From contig JAJVIN010000039.1 of assembly GCA_022071945.1 (NCBI GenBank), forward strand, positions 62,001 to 126,000: DNA of 64,000 nt, given 5' to 3'. Of the stretch, positions 51,547-60,295 are shown in pieces. Under the pieces are notes generated by a model. That model was not told where the DNA came from and did no database searches. It saw nothing but the letters and a program-made list of their open reading frames with translations. Position numbers and translations under genes: made by a program. Source of the DNA: Thermoanaerobaculia bacterium. Its GTDB lineage: Bacteria; Acidobacteriota; Thermoanaerobaculia; UBA5066. Numbering within the stretch: position 1 is the first letter of the stretch; every line of letters begins with the position of its first letter.

Positions 51547-53664
51547 CTACTCGGCCGCCGGTGCGATCGCCCGGATGAAGCAGGGCACGGCGAGCGGCCC
51601 GTCCTCGCCGCGGCTGACGATCTCCCGGGCGGTTTCGGAGGCTGCGCGGATCCACTTTCCGTCGCGCACGATGTCGCCCACGCGGAACAGGGGGATGCCG
51701 CTCTGCCTCGTCCCGAGCATGTCGCCCGGGCCGCGCCTCTGGAGATCCTCCTCGGCCACCTTGAAGCCGTCCTCGGTGCGAGCGAGGACCGCGAGTCGTC
51801 CCCGGGCTTCGCCCGTGGCGTTGGGCCCGAAAAGAAAGACGCACTTCGACGGGCGGTCGCCCCGGCCAACCCGTCCCCGGAGCTGGTGGAGCTGGGCGAG
51901 GCCAAATCGCTCGGCGTTTTCCACAACCAAGAACGAGGCGTTCGGAACGTCGACTCCGACCTCGATGACGGTCGTGGCCGCCAGAACGTCGAGCTGTCCC
52001 CGGGCGAAGGCCGCCATCGTGGACTCCCGCTCCTCCGCGCTCAGACGACCATGGACCACTCCGATCCGCAGTCCCTTCATGGCCTGTCTGAGCTCCTCCG
52101 CGTGCTTCTCGACCGCGCGCGCCTCGATGTGATCCGACTCCTCGATCAGGGGCACGACCACGTAGGCCTGACCGCCAAGGGCGACCTCCTCGACGATCTC
52201 TTCCAGGATCCTCCCCCGCTCGGATTCCGGGACGACGCGTGTCTGTATGGGAGAACGCCCGGGCGGCTTCTCGTCGAGGACCGACACGTCGAGGTCGCCA
52301 TAGAGCGTGAGGGCGAGCGACCTCGGGATCGGGGTCGCGGAGAGGACCAGGAGGTGTGGGTGCTCGCCCGATTCGAGAACCCGGGAGGTCAGGACGCTTC
52401 TCTGCGCGACTCCGAACCGGTGCTGTTCGTCGATGACGGCCAGGCCCAGGCTCTTCCATTCGACGGGACGTTCCAGGAGGGCATGAGTGCCGATCAGGAA
52501 GTCGATCTCTCCCGCCGCGAGCGCGCCGAGGAGGGCCGAGCGCGCCCTGCCCTTGATGCGTCCCGTCAGGAGCGCGGGGCGAATCTGTGAACCGGAAAGC
52601 AGCCGGAAGATGTTCCCAGCGTGCTGCTCGGCGAGGATCTCCGTCGGGGCCATCAGCGCGCTCTGGTACCCGCACCGGGCCGCGAGGACGGCCGAGAGAA
52701 CGGAAACGATCGTCTTCCCGCTCCCGACGTCTCCCTGCAGGAGGCGCCTCATGGGCCGGCCGGAGCGGAAGTCCTGCCCGATTTCTCGTATCACGCGCTT
52801 CTGGGCCCCCGTGAGCGGGAACGGCAGGACGGACTTCAGCAACGAGCGGGTCTCGTCGGAGGCGACGAGCACCGGACCCCGGATGGATTCGCGGGCCTGG
52901 CGTCTCTGGGCCAGGGAGATCTGGAACTCCAGGAACTCCTCCAGGATGAGGCGGGTGAGATGGGGCGAGCGCCTTTCCTCCCAGGGAACGGGGTCCGGGT
53001 CGGCCCCGCGACTCCCGGGGAAGTGCGCCTCGCGGAGCGAATCCAGGAGTGGAGGCAGGTGGAACTTCGCGCGAACCCACTCCGGCAGCCTTTCGGGGAG
53101 CTTGCCCTCGAGCGAATCCAGAACGTGGGAGACGAGCTTTCTCCGGGTTCTCGGCGGCAGACCTGGGAGCTTGCGGTAAATCGGGACGACGCGCCCGGCC
53201 GAGAGATCGTCCGAGTCCTTCGTGTCCGCCTCGATCTGCGGGTTCTCCATGACGAGTCCGCGCCGGCGGCTGCCACCCAGGACCGGCTCACCGTAGGCGA
53301 AGATCTCGATTCCGGGCCGCACCCAGTTCCCGAGGTAGGCCTGGTTGAAAAAGACGAGCCTGAGGGTCCCGCTCCCGTCGTCGATGAGGGCCTCGAAGAT
53401 GGTGAAGCCTGGGCGGCGCGTCCGGACGAGGTTGGCGGAAAGGACCTGCCCGTGGACCGTGACGGGCCGCCCGTCCCCGGTGACATCGCGGATCGGCAGG
53501 AGCCGGGTTCGGTCCTCATAGCGAAACGGCAGGTGGAGGAGGAGATCCAGAACTGTCTCCACCCCGGCTTCCGCAAGCTCCCGGGCGCGGGTCTCGCCAA
53601 TTCCAGGCAGGAGGCGGAGAGGATCCGAGGGTGAGCGGATGCTCTCCGCCTGGCGCGTCGTCAC
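51547..53664 (-). CDS. recG: ATP-dependent DNA helicase RecG
   Basis: A 705-residue branch-migration helicase. The N-terminal wedge domain has PLRLLPGIGETRARELAEAG and FRYEDRTRLLPI. The helicase core includes Walker A LLQGDVGSGKTIVSVL, VIDEQHRFGV and LVLSATPIPRSLALT, and QLHQLRGRVGRGDRPSKCVF near the end. It rescues stalled forks. The start is GTG; the FHA gene stop lies 10 nt upstream. Confidence 0.97.
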   Translation of the reverse strand: MTTRQAESIRSPSDPLRLLPGIGETRARELAEAGVETVLDLLLHLPFRYEDRTRLLPIRDVTGDGRPVTVHGQVLSANLVRTRRPGFTIFEALIDDGSGTLRLVFFNQAYLGNWVRPGIEIFAYGEPVLGGSRRRGLVMENPQIEADTKDSDDLSAGRVVPIYRKLPGLPPRTRRKLVSHVLDSLEGKLPERLPEWVRAKFHLPPLLDSLREAHFPGSRGADPDPVPWEERRSPHLTRLILEEFLEFQISLAQRRQARESIRGPVLVASDETRSLLKSVLPFPLTGAQKRVIREIGQDFRSGRPMRRLLQGDVGSGKTIVSVLSAVLAARCGYQSALMAPTEILAEQHAGNIFRLLSGSQIRPALLTGRIKGRARSALLGALAAGEIDFLIGTHALLERPVEWKSLGLAVIDEQHRFGVAQRSVLTSRVLESGEHPHLLVLSATPIPRSLALTLYGDLDVSVLDEKPPGRSPIQTRVVPESERGRILEEIVEEVALGGQAYVVVPLIEESDHIEARAVEKHAEELRQAMKGLRIGVVHGRLSAEERESTMAAFARGQLDVLAATTVIEVGVDVPNASFLVVENAERFGLAQLHQLRGRVGRGDRPSKCVFLFGPNATGEARGRLAVLARTEDGFKVAEEDLQRRGPGDMLGTRQSGIPLFRVGDIVRDGKWIRAASETAREIVSRGEDGPLAVPCFIRAIAPAAE

Positions 53665-53674
53665 GAGACGAGGG

Positions 53675-54454
53675 TCAGCCGGGCTGAGCTCGGAAGTGCA
53701 GGTCGACGAGACCGAACCGGAGCTTGCATCCGTCCGTCAGGGCGACGGGACGCCCGGTCTGGATCCGCTCGCCGTCGACGAAGGTTCCGTTCATCGTCCC
53801 GATCTCCTCGACGACCCGGAACTCGTGGCCATCGTGGACGATCTTGGCGTGCCTGCGGGAAACGGACCGCTGCGTGTCCAGCGTCGTGAGGTCCACGTCC
53901 GGCCTGATGCCCGTGACCGGGTCGATCCTGCCGACCGTCGTCTCGCCCTCGCGGTTGAGATAGAACTCGTCGCCCGCTTCGGCGATGAGCCTGTAGATCT
54001 CGTGGCGTTCCGCGACCTTCGTCAAGAAGTCCGCCGATTCGTCCAAGGCCGGGGCCTGCCCCGTCGACTGCTCGACCAGAGCCGTTGTTTCCCGCAGTCT
54101 CCGAGAGAGCTTCCGGAGCATCCGGACCGCGATCTCGAGGTTGTTGCGCAGCATCTCGTCGAAGGTCGACCGGTTGATCCGGACGAGCTCGACGTCCGTC
54201 TTCGCCTTGGCCCGGGCCGAGCGAGGCACGTCCTCGAGGATCGACATCTCGCCGAAGAAGTCCCCCTTCTCGAGGGTGGAGACGAGCTTCTCGTGCCCCT
54301 TTACGCGCTTCCAGATCTCGACGACGCCGGACTGGATCACGAACATCTCGGTGCCGATCTCACCTTCCTCGAAGATGATCTGCCCGGCGGGGCAGCGGGC
54401 GATGAAGTCCTCAAACGCGTTGGAATCTCCGCCAGACTTGACGACGATCTTCAC
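53675..54454 (-). CDS. Cyclic-nucleotide-binding domain fused to FHA domain
   Basis: A 259-residue two-domain protein. Residues about 10-120 match a CRP-like cNMP-binding domain (AGQIIFEEGEIGTEMFVIQSGVVEIW, GDFFGEMSILEDVPRSARAKA). Residues about 165-255 form an FHA phosphothreonine-binding domain (VGRIDPVTGIRPDVDL, VSRRHAKIVHDG, GTMNGTFVDGERI). There is no helix-turn-helix, so it is unlikely to bind DNA. It may link a nucleotide or redox signal to Ser/Thr kinase signalling. The GTG overlaps the S66 gene stop (GTGA). Confidence 0.88.
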   Translation of the reverse strand: MKIVVKSGGDSNAFEDFIARCPAGQIIFEEGEIGTEMFVIQSGVVEIWKRVKGHEKLVSTLEKGDFFGEMSILEDVPRSARAKAKTDVELVRINRSTFDEMLRNNLEIAVRMLRKLSRRLRETTALVEQSTGQAPALDESADFLTKVAERHEIYRLIAEAGDEFYLNREGETTVGRIDPVTGIRPDVDLTTLDTQRSVSRRHAKIVHDGHEFRVVEEIGTMNGTFVDGERIQTGRPVALTDGCKLRFGLVDLHFRAQPG

Positions 54455-55386
54455 GAGAACATCTCCTCACAGAGCTTCAAGGTCCGCGATTCCCCACTCC
54501 AGTGGGCTCGGATGCCAACGGGGAGAGGCACGTTTGGCCCGCGATGTCCCGCGGGGAGTCCCCAGACGACCGGGACCCCGAAGGGAGAAAGGCGATCGAA
54601 AAGAACGGCGCGCAGCCGTTCACGATCCTCTCGCCCCCCGAACGTCACGTTCGTCAGGGCGCCAATCAAGATTCCCGATGCCTTTTCAAGCCGGCCGGCC
54701 CGGGAAAGTTGCGCGAGCATCCGGTCGATCCTGTAAGCCTCTTCGCCGATATCCTCGAAGAATAGTAACCCGCCCTCGAAGGAAAATGCGTCGGGAGTTC
54801 CGCAAAGCGCGCTCAAAAGCGAGAGGCAGCCTCCTACCAGGGGGCCCGCCGCCTCGCCTGGTACCAGGACCTCTGCCTCCGTCAGGACGATCTCCCCGGG
54901 GGCGTCGCCAAGGAGCACCGATGGAAGGTCCCGGGCAGGGATCCCGGTCAAGGAGCGCGAGAGGTCGGCCGCGACCATGGGACCGTGCAGAGACGGGATC
55001 TGGCAGCGAGTGAGCAGGAAGGCGGCAAGGGCCGTCAGGTCCGAGAACCCGCAGTGGATCTTCACGTTTTGGCGGACCACATCCGGGTCCAGCCTGGCGA
55101 TGACATCCATCGCCCCGTAGCCGCCGCGCGTGAAGAGGATGGCTTCGACCGACGGATCCGTCAGGAGCTCGAGATACCCGGCGAGCCGCTCGTCTACGGT
55201 CCCGGCGAGAGAAAGAGGGCCGGTCTTGAAACTCACATTCGAGGAGAGCCGGACTTCGAACCCCGCGGCCTGAAGAAGGGCGACTCCCGCGTCGAGGGAA
55301 GCGGGGTCACAGGGGCCCGAGAGGGCCGCCACGCCGATGACGCTCCCGCGCCGCAGGCGCCGGGGTTTGAGCAGATCACCCGTCAT
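54451..55386 (-). CDS. S66 peptidase (LD-carboxypeptidase/MccF-like)
   Basis: A 311-residue serine peptidase. VIGVAALSGPCDPASLDAG starts the domain; FTRGGYGAMDVI includes the nucleophile region, CGFSDLTALAAFLL follows, and VGGCLSLLSALCGTP and LFFEDIGEEAYRIDRML complete the pattern. The family includes LD-carboxypeptidases of murein recycling and microcin immunity MccF. The ATG overlaps the NYN gene stop as ATGA. Substrate unknown. Confidence 0.88.
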   Translation of the reverse strand: MTGDLLKPRRLRRGSVIGVAALSGPCDPASLDAGVALLQAAGFEVRLSSNVSFKTGPLSLAGTVDERLAGYLELLTDPSVEAILFTRGGYGAMDVIARLDPDVVRQNVKIHCGFSDLTALAAFLLTRCQIPSLHGPMVAADLSRSLTGIPARDLPSVLLGDAPGEIVLTEAEVLVPGEAAGPLVGGCLSLLSALCGTPDAFSFEGGLLFFEDIGEEAYRIDRMLAQLSRAGRLEKASGILIGALTNVTFGGREDRERLRAVLFDRLSPFGVPVVWGLPAGHRGPNVPLPVGIRAHWSGESRTLKLCEEMFS

Positions 55387-55835
55387 TTGATGCGGTTCCT
55401 CTCGTCGGAGAACCACTTTTCCCATTCCCTCGCGCTCACGGGCAGGCCCGGCTCCCTCTCTGTCTCCCGGCCGGCGGAAAGGCGGCGCGTCGAGATCTGC
55501 TTGAAGTCCGAGACGGAGGCGACCCGGGCGCCGGCCGAGCGAGCGGCACTGGCGAGCCCGCGGTCGTCCGTCACGACCGTGATCCCCTTCGGGTCCCTCG
55601 ATTCCTGAATCCGCCGCACGATCTCCTCGTCCGCGGTTCTGGGCGCGGCGTGGACGATCGTCACGGCTCCGAGGTGCTGCACCTTGCCCCGGCCCGAGGG
55701 TGGCGGGCCGTCGAAGACGACGACGATCGGCTTTCGCTTCCGTCTCGCCAGCTCGGAAAGCTCGGAGAGAAGGACGTCTCGGGACCCGCCGCCCAGAGAC
55801 ATCAAGAGGTTGTTCCCATCGACGATCTCTGCCAC
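55383..55835 (-). CDS. NYN-domain (YacP-like) putative ribonuclease
   Basis: A 150-residue PIN-like NYN protein. EIVDGNNLLMSL and KPIVVVFDGPPPSG are the first acidic motifs, DEEIVRRIQESRDPKGITVVTDDRGLASAARSAGA the second. YacP/Rae1 homologues are mRNA endoribonucleases. The start is GTG at 55835, directly downstream of the RNase P RNA gene. TACAAC lies 8 nt before the start, so it may have its own leaderless transcript. Confidence 0.85.
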   Translation of the reverse strand: MAEIVDGNNLLMSLGGGSRDVLLSELSELARRKRKPIVVVFDGPPPSGRGKVQHLGAVTIVHAAPRTADEEIVRRIQESRDPKGITVVTDDRGLASAARSAGARVASVSDFKQISTRRLSAGRETEREPGLPVSAREWEKWFSDERNRIK

Positions 55836-55871
55836 GGCGGGCAGTTGTATCAGAGTCGCCGGGGGAAAAGT

Positions 55872-56260
55872 GCCGAGCGGGACGGTAAGCCGGATTCTGT
55901 CGCCGGAGAGTCTCCCCCCCGGCTGGCAACCATTCCTCTTGGCCTCACCTCTCGATGAGGCTCGAGCAACCTACCCGGAAGCGAAGGTCCGAAGACCTCG
56001 GAGGCGGGCGCTCCTTATCGCTTCCCTATTTGGCCTTGCTCCGCGTGGGGTTTAGCCTGCCTCTCCCGTTGCCGGAAGAGCGGTGCGCTCTTACCGCACC
56101 TTTTCACCCTTACCAGCGGCTCTCGCCGCGGCGGTGTGTTTTCTGTGCCACTTTCCCTCGAGTCACCCCGGCCGGGATTTCCCCGGCACGCTGCCCGCTG
56201 GAGTCCGGACTTTCCTCCCCGGTCTCCAAGGAGACCGCGGCGGTTGCCTGTCCCGCTCAG
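55872..56260 (-). ncRNA. rnpB: RNase P RNA (bacterial type A)
   Basis: The minus strand carries the RNase P RNA. GAGGAAAGTCCGGACTCC, followed later by GTAAGGGTGAAAAGGTG, CAGGCTAAACCCCACGCGG and AGAATCCGGCTTACC, are universally conserved segments. The ends pair: GAGCGGGAC at the 5' end with GTCCCGCTC at the 3' end (helix P1). Ends are placed from this pairing and are accurate to a few bases. With the RnpA protein it removes tRNA 5' leaders. Plus-strand open frames across it are spurious. Confidence 0.97.
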
Positions 56261-56267
56261 CAGGCCG

Positions 56268-56273
56268 AGCTTA
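56268..56273 (-). promoter_or_regulatory. -10-like hexamer of rnpB
   Basis: TAAGCT lies 7 nt before the 5' end predicted from P1 pairing. Because that end is set independently of any start codon, it supports TANNNT as this organism's -10 element. Confidence 0.5.
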
Positions 56274-56275
56274 CA

Positions 56276-56300
56276 CCCGCCTCAACCCGTCGGAGGCGGG
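56276..56300 (-). terminator. Hairpin at the DUF4126 stop
   Basis: An 8-bp perfect stem (56276-56283 with 56293-56300, CCCGCCTC/GAGGCGGG) with a 9-nt loop overlaps the DUF4126 stop codon. There is no T-run, so termination is uncertain. It lies just upstream of the rnpB -10 box. Confidence 0.35.
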
Positions 56301-56905
56301 CTCCCCTTCTCCGGACGGATGCGGCCGAAGAGATGGACCCCGCTTCTCGCGATCTTCGGAACCGTCAGGAGGAAGATGGCTCCGAGCCCCAGAACGACGA
56401 TCAGCGCCACGATGGGGAGGAAGATCGCCACCAGGGCCTGCAAGAACGCCAGGATGTCCTCGGCAATCGACAGCGCGATGTTGGCGACGCCGGCGGTGAG
56501 GGCCGTGGACGTCATGCGCGCCGCGCTCTTGAGAAGGTGCGAAAGCATCGCGACGAAGCCGCCGGAACCTCCCGCAACGATGTCGAGAAGGACGCTGTCG
56601 TTCTGGGGTCCGACAGCCGCGATGGCCAGAACCGCGCCCGAGAGCGGCCGGATGACCGAGTGGATCACGTCCCAGACGTGGTCGAGCCCCGGGATCTTGT
56701 CGGCGAAGAACTCGAGAAGGAACAGGATTCCGAGCGTGACGAGCGCGGCGTCGCTCGAGAGGAGCGCTCCAATGGCGCCCGGGAACTCCTTCGGAAAGAG
56801 ACGCACGATGCCCCCGTAGACCAGGAGCACGGCGTAGGCGTTCAGACCGGCCCCGGCCGCCAGGCCGAGCCCGGTTCCGAAGACGGCGGGCAAGGATTCG
56901 GTCAT
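56282..56905 (-). CDS. DUF4126 membrane protein
   Basis: A 207-residue membrane protein of the DUF4126 family. GLNAYAVLLVYGGIVRLFP, DAALVTLGILFLLEFFADKIPGLDHVWDVIHSVIRPLSGAVLA and SHLLKSAARMTST match the family pattern. About five hydrophobic segments are visible. Function is unknown. The ATG at 56905 overlaps the stop of the DUF4388 gene as ATGA. Confidence 0.85.
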   Translation of the reverse strand: MTESLPAVFGTGLGLAAGAGLNAYAVLLVYGGIVRLFPKEFPGAIGALLSSDAALVTLGILFLLEFFADKIPGLDHVWDVIHSVIRPLSGAVLAIAAVGPQNDSVLLDIVAGGSGGFVAMLSHLLKSAARMTSTALTAGVANIALSIAEDILAFLQALVAIFLPIVALIVVLGLGAIFLLTVPKIARSGVHLFGRIRPEKGSPPPTG

Positions 56906-58404
56906 CGGCCTGGCTTCTGAGAGGCGATCTCGGCCAGCGAAGCCTGAGCCCGGCGATTGGCCGGATCGATCCTGAGGATCTCCTTCAGGGCCTTCGTTCG
57001 CTCGTTCTCGTTTCTCTCGTACGCGTAGCACTCGGAAAGCTCGAAGAGCAGATCGACGTTGTCGGGGATCTTCCCCAGGCCGCGGCGAAGGGTCTCCGAG
57101 GCTTGTCGGGCCCATTTGGGGTTTTTTCGCTGGATTCTGGCGAGCATGACCCAGTACTCGGGGCGTTCGGGCTCGAACTCGACCGACTGCCGGATCATCT
57201 CGTAGGCCGGGTAGTAGTCCCCCATCTCGTAGAGCTCCCGGGCCTTGTGGTAGTTGCGCTTGGCGATGTCGAGCTGGACGTCTCTCGTCGGCCCGCCGGC
57301 GAAGACGGCCGAGGAGTTCCCCCCCTGCTCCTGGGCGAAGTCGTAGCTCTTGCGCGACTCCGAGTTCTTGAAGACGCGCTGAGCCTGCTTGACGCGGCGC
57401 GAAAGGACCTCCAGCGCATCCCGGTAATCGGCGAAGGGCGCCTTCAGGGAGTGATCCGGGTGGAAGATCCGGGCGCGGTCGTGGATGGCCTCCACGATTT
57501 CGTCGTCCGTCACCGCGTTGGTGATTCCCAGGAAGTCGTAGAGGTTGATCCAGTCGATCCGCCGGTACGTTTGCTTGACGATCGTCAGGTGCCGCTCCAT
57601 GTCCTCGATGCTCTGGGGCGGCGCGCCGATCAACTCGATGTTGAGAGGGCGGTTCGACGGGGTGTCCTCGCCCTTGCTCTTCTTCGTCGTGCTCGCGGGG
57701 AGCGTCTGGATGATGCCGACCGCGCGAAGCTGGCTGATGACCGAGGGAGCGTCGGTGATCTCGGCGACCGTGCGGATGCCGTCGACTCGTCTCAAGATCT
57801 CCGCTTCCTGCGGCTGCAGCACGATCACCTGGTACCGGAGCCACAGGTCCTCGTTGAGAACCGGCCGCGACTTTGGGTCGGGTGCCGAGATGCCAGGGCC
57901 GTTGAGCGGAACCCGTCGAAGAGCCTCCATCAGAAGAGATGCATTGGACTGATCGAACCGCACCGGGGGCTCGGGAACCTCCTCGAGGTTCGAGATCGTG
58001 TAGTTCCCCGCGTTCCAGCGAAACGAATCGAAGAGGAGGCGCTCCGCCAGGGCCCGCACACAGGCATCGGCGATGTAGGGCGGTACGGCCCCCGTCTCCT
58101 TCAGGACTTTCGCCAGTCCCCTTCCGGGCTCTGAAAGAGCCTTCTCGAAGGCCTGGAACAGGACTTTCTCGTCCGCGAGTCCGAACTTGCGGAGCAGGTC
58201 CCCGACGAACTGTGCCTCGCGGTTGGACGAGGCCGTGATGACCTGTCCCCGGTCGAACAGAAAAGTCCGCTCCTCTCCCATCTTCGCCACCAGGACCTTC
58301 GCGGAGGCCCGCTCGGCAAAGAGATTGCGGAAGACATCGACGAGGGGCGTTCGCTCGAGCGAACCGCCCGTGACTGTGCCCGGTCCCTGAGATTCACGAG
58401 ACAT
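56902..58404 (-). CDS. DUF4388 - DnaJ - TPR multidomain protein
   Basis: A 500-residue cytosolic protein. Residues about 15-120 form a DUF4388 (PATAN) domain (SLERTPLVDVFRNLFAERASAKVLV, FLFDRGQVITASS). Residues about 285-355 form a J-domain-like region (NLYDFLGITNAVTDDEIVEAIHDRARIFHPDHS) with an intact HPD. C-terminal TPR-like repeats start near residue 385 (AKRNYHKARELYEMGDYYPAYEMIRQSVEFEPERPEYW). DUF4388 proteins often occur in two-component and gliding pathways. The ATG is preceded by TAACAT at 8 nt. Confidence 0.85.
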   Translation of the reverse strand: MSRESQGPGTVTGGSLERTPLVDVFRNLFAERASAKVLVAKMGEERTFLFDRGQVITASSNREAQFVGDLLRKFGLADEKVLFQAFEKALSEPGRGLAKVLKETGAVPPYIADACVRALAERLLFDSFRWNAGNYTISNLEEVPEPPVRFDQSNASLLMEALRRVPLNGPGISAPDPKSRPVLNEDLWLRYQVIVLQPQEAEILRRVDGIRTVAEITDAPSVISQLRAVGIIQTLPASTTKKSKGEDTPSNRPLNIELIGAPPQSIEDMERHLTIVKQTYRRIDWINLYDFLGITNAVTDDEIVEAIHDRARIFHPDHSLKAPFADYRDALEVLSRRVKQAQRVFKNSESRKSYDFAQEQGGNSSAVFAGGPTRDVQLDIAKRNYHKARELYEMGDYYPAYEMIRQSVEFEPERPEYWVMLARIQRKNPKWARQASETLRRGLGKIPDNVDLLFELSECYAYERNENERTKALKEILRIDPANRRAQASLAEIASQKPGR

Positions 58405-58412
58405 TGCGGCAA

Positions 58413-58418
58413 ATGTTA
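58413..58418 (-). promoter_or_regulatory. -10-like hexamer before DUF4388 gene
   Basis: TAACAT abuts the uvrC stop and lies 8 nt before the ATG at 58404. No Shine-Dalgarno sequence is present. This is consistent with leaderless transcription independent of uvrC. Confidence 0.35.
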
Positions 58419-60224
58419 TCAAGCCTTCTGGGATTGGCTCTCGGCGAACTCCGTGACCCGGCGCGACGCGGCCTTGCCCGCTACCTTTTCCAGCTCCTGA
58501 ACGGACGCGGCGAAAACGGTTTCGACCGAGCCGAAGTGCGAGAGGAGCCGCCGCACCGTTCTGGGACCGACCCCCGGAATCGAGAGGAGAGTCGATTCGG
58601 TGAGGGTTTTCGCCAGGGACTTCCTGTGGTGCTTGATCCCGAATCGGTGGGCCTCGTCGCGGGCCCGCTGCAAGAGCTTGAGCCCCGCGTGGCGCCTCGG
58701 GAGGACGACGGGAGCCGAGCGGCCGGGCAGAAAAACGAGTTCCTCCCTCTTTGCGAGGCTGGCCGCCGGGATCTCGAGGCCCAGCCGGTCGAGCGACGAG
58801 AGCGCGGCGGAGAGCTGTCCCTTGCCCCCGTCGATCAGAAGAAGGTCGGGGAGCGGCCCGTTCTCGTCCTTGACGCGCCGGTACCGGCGATGGACCGCCT
58901 CGGAAAGCGAGGCGAAGTCGTCGGGCGCGGGAAGATCCAGCTTGAAGACACGGTACTCGCCAGGCGCGGCCTCTCCATCGATGAAGACCACGCAGGAGGC
59001 ATACGTCAAGGCGCCCTGAAAGTGCGAGATGTCGAAGCACTCGATCCGGGAAGGACGCCTGTCGAGGTCCAGCGCCTTCGCCAGGGCGAGGGTCGCCTTC
59101 TCTCCTGCCTCGCGGGCCTTCTTGAACCGCCGGATGTGGTTTTGCCGGGCGTTGTCCCGGGCGATGCGGGACCTTTCGAAGCTCGCTCCCCTCAGAGGGG
59201 TCCTGAGGGTCACCCGGCTTCCGCGCCTTTCCGAGAGCCAGGTCTCGAGATCTTCCAGGGCCTCTGTCTCGACCTCGGCGGGCAAGTGGATTTCCTTCGG
59301 AATGAAGGATGTCGAGTCGTAGTACTGGCCGAGAAGGGCGGGCCACAGCTCGGCGGCGTCGACCTCGCCGATCCGCTCCCAGAAGAACTCTCGCGTGTCG
59401 AGGACCGTCCCGCCCCTGACGACGAGGAGGGCGACGGAGAGGTTGCCGCCATCGAGGAAGTCGCCAAAGACGTCGACGTCCTCGCCGGAGAGACGCTGGA
59501 CGATCTGTTTCTGCTGAAGCTCCTGGATCGTCTTCAGGCAATCGCGGTAGGCGGCGGCCATCTCGTAGTTCTCGGTCTCGGCCGCCCCGAGCATCTTCTC
59601 CTCGAGGCGAGACGCCAGCTCGTCGTTCTTCCCCTGAAGGAAAAGGACGACATCCCGGACCGCCTCGCCGTAGGCCTCCCTTGTCGTCAGGCCAGACACG
59701 CACGGCGCCAGGCAGGCGTGCATGTCGTAGTAGAGGCAGGGACGCGGGAGCTTTCCGTCGATCTCGATGCGGCACGTCCGGATCTGGAAGAGCCTCGTGA
59801 TGATCTTCATCGCGCCGCGGCACGTGCGGGCCGGGAGAAACGGGCCGAAGTAACTGTGCCCGTCTCTTTGGAGCCGGCGGGTCACGTGCGCTCTCGGCCA
59901 CTCTTCGCCCGTCGTCACCTTGATGTACGGGTAGGTCTTGTCGTCTCGAAGCAGGATGTTGTAGCGCGGCCTGTGCTTCTTGATGAAGGCGTTCTCGAGC
60001 GCCAGGGCCTCGCTCTCCGTGTTGGCGACGACCGTGTCGATCGCGACCGCCTCGAAGAGCATCGCCTCGGTTTTCGGGTGCTTCTCCCCCGCCGAGAAGT
60101 AAGAAGCGAGCCGCTTCCTGATCGAGCGCGCCTTGCCGACGTAGAGGATCTTCCCCTTCGCGTCCCGGTAGAGGTAGATGCCGGGCTGGTCGGGATACAC
60201 CGAAAGGTCAGGAGCCAGGATCAC
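58419..60224 (-). CDS. uvrC: Excinuclease ABC subunit C
   Basis: A 601-residue nucleotide excision repair endonuclease. The N-terminal GIY-YIG domain is PGIYLYRDAKGKILYVGKARSIRKRL. The UvrB-binding UVR motif lies near residue 205. The RNase H-like C-terminal domain has IECFDISHFQGA and LLIDGGKGQL, then two helix-hairpin-helix motifs (SIPGVGPRTVRRLLSHFG). The start is a GTG at 60224, 6 nt after TAGAAT. Confidence 0.97.
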   Translation of the reverse strand: MILAPDLSVYPDQPGIYLYRDAKGKILYVGKARSIRKRLASYFSAGEKHPKTEAMLFEAVAIDTVVANTESEALALENAFIKKHRPRYNILLRDDKTYPYIKVTTGEEWPRAHVTRRLQRDGHSYFGPFLPARTCRGAMKIITRLFQIRTCRIEIDGKLPRPCLYYDMHACLAPCVSGLTTREAYGEAVRDVVLFLQGKNDELASRLEEKMLGAAETENYEMAAAYRDCLKTIQELQQKQIVQRLSGEDVDVFGDFLDGGNLSVALLVVRGGTVLDTREFFWERIGEVDAAELWPALLGQYYDSTSFIPKEIHLPAEVETEALEDLETWLSERRGSRVTLRTPLRGASFERSRIARDNARQNHIRRFKKAREAGEKATLALAKALDLDRRPSRIECFDISHFQGALTYASCVVFIDGEAAPGEYRVFKLDLPAPDDFASLSEAVHRRYRRVKDENGPLPDLLLIDGGKGQLSAALSSLDRLGLEIPAASLAKREELVFLPGRSAPVVLPRRHAGLKLLQRARDEAHRFGIKHHRKSLAKTLTESTLLSIPGVGPRTVRRLLSHFGSVETVFAASVQELEKVAGKAASRRVTEFAESQSQKA

Positions 60225-60230
60225 TGGCGG

Positions 60231-60236
60231 ATTCTA
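60231..60236 (-). promoter_or_regulatory. -10-like hexamer before uvrC
   Basis: TAGAAT lies 6 nt before the GTG at 60224, the same hexamer and nearly the same spacing as at ptsI. There is no -35 box or Shine-Dalgarno sequence. Confidence 0.4.
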
Positions 60237-60295
60237 GTGATCCCGGCTCCTGTGTGGCAGGGGCGAGGGGCCCGGCGATCGACCGACAGGGGCAG

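Noticed and set aside
55955-56920. A 321-residue plus-strand open frame over rnpB and DUF4126
   Set aside because: The region is RNase P RNA on the opposite strand plus the DUF4126 gene.
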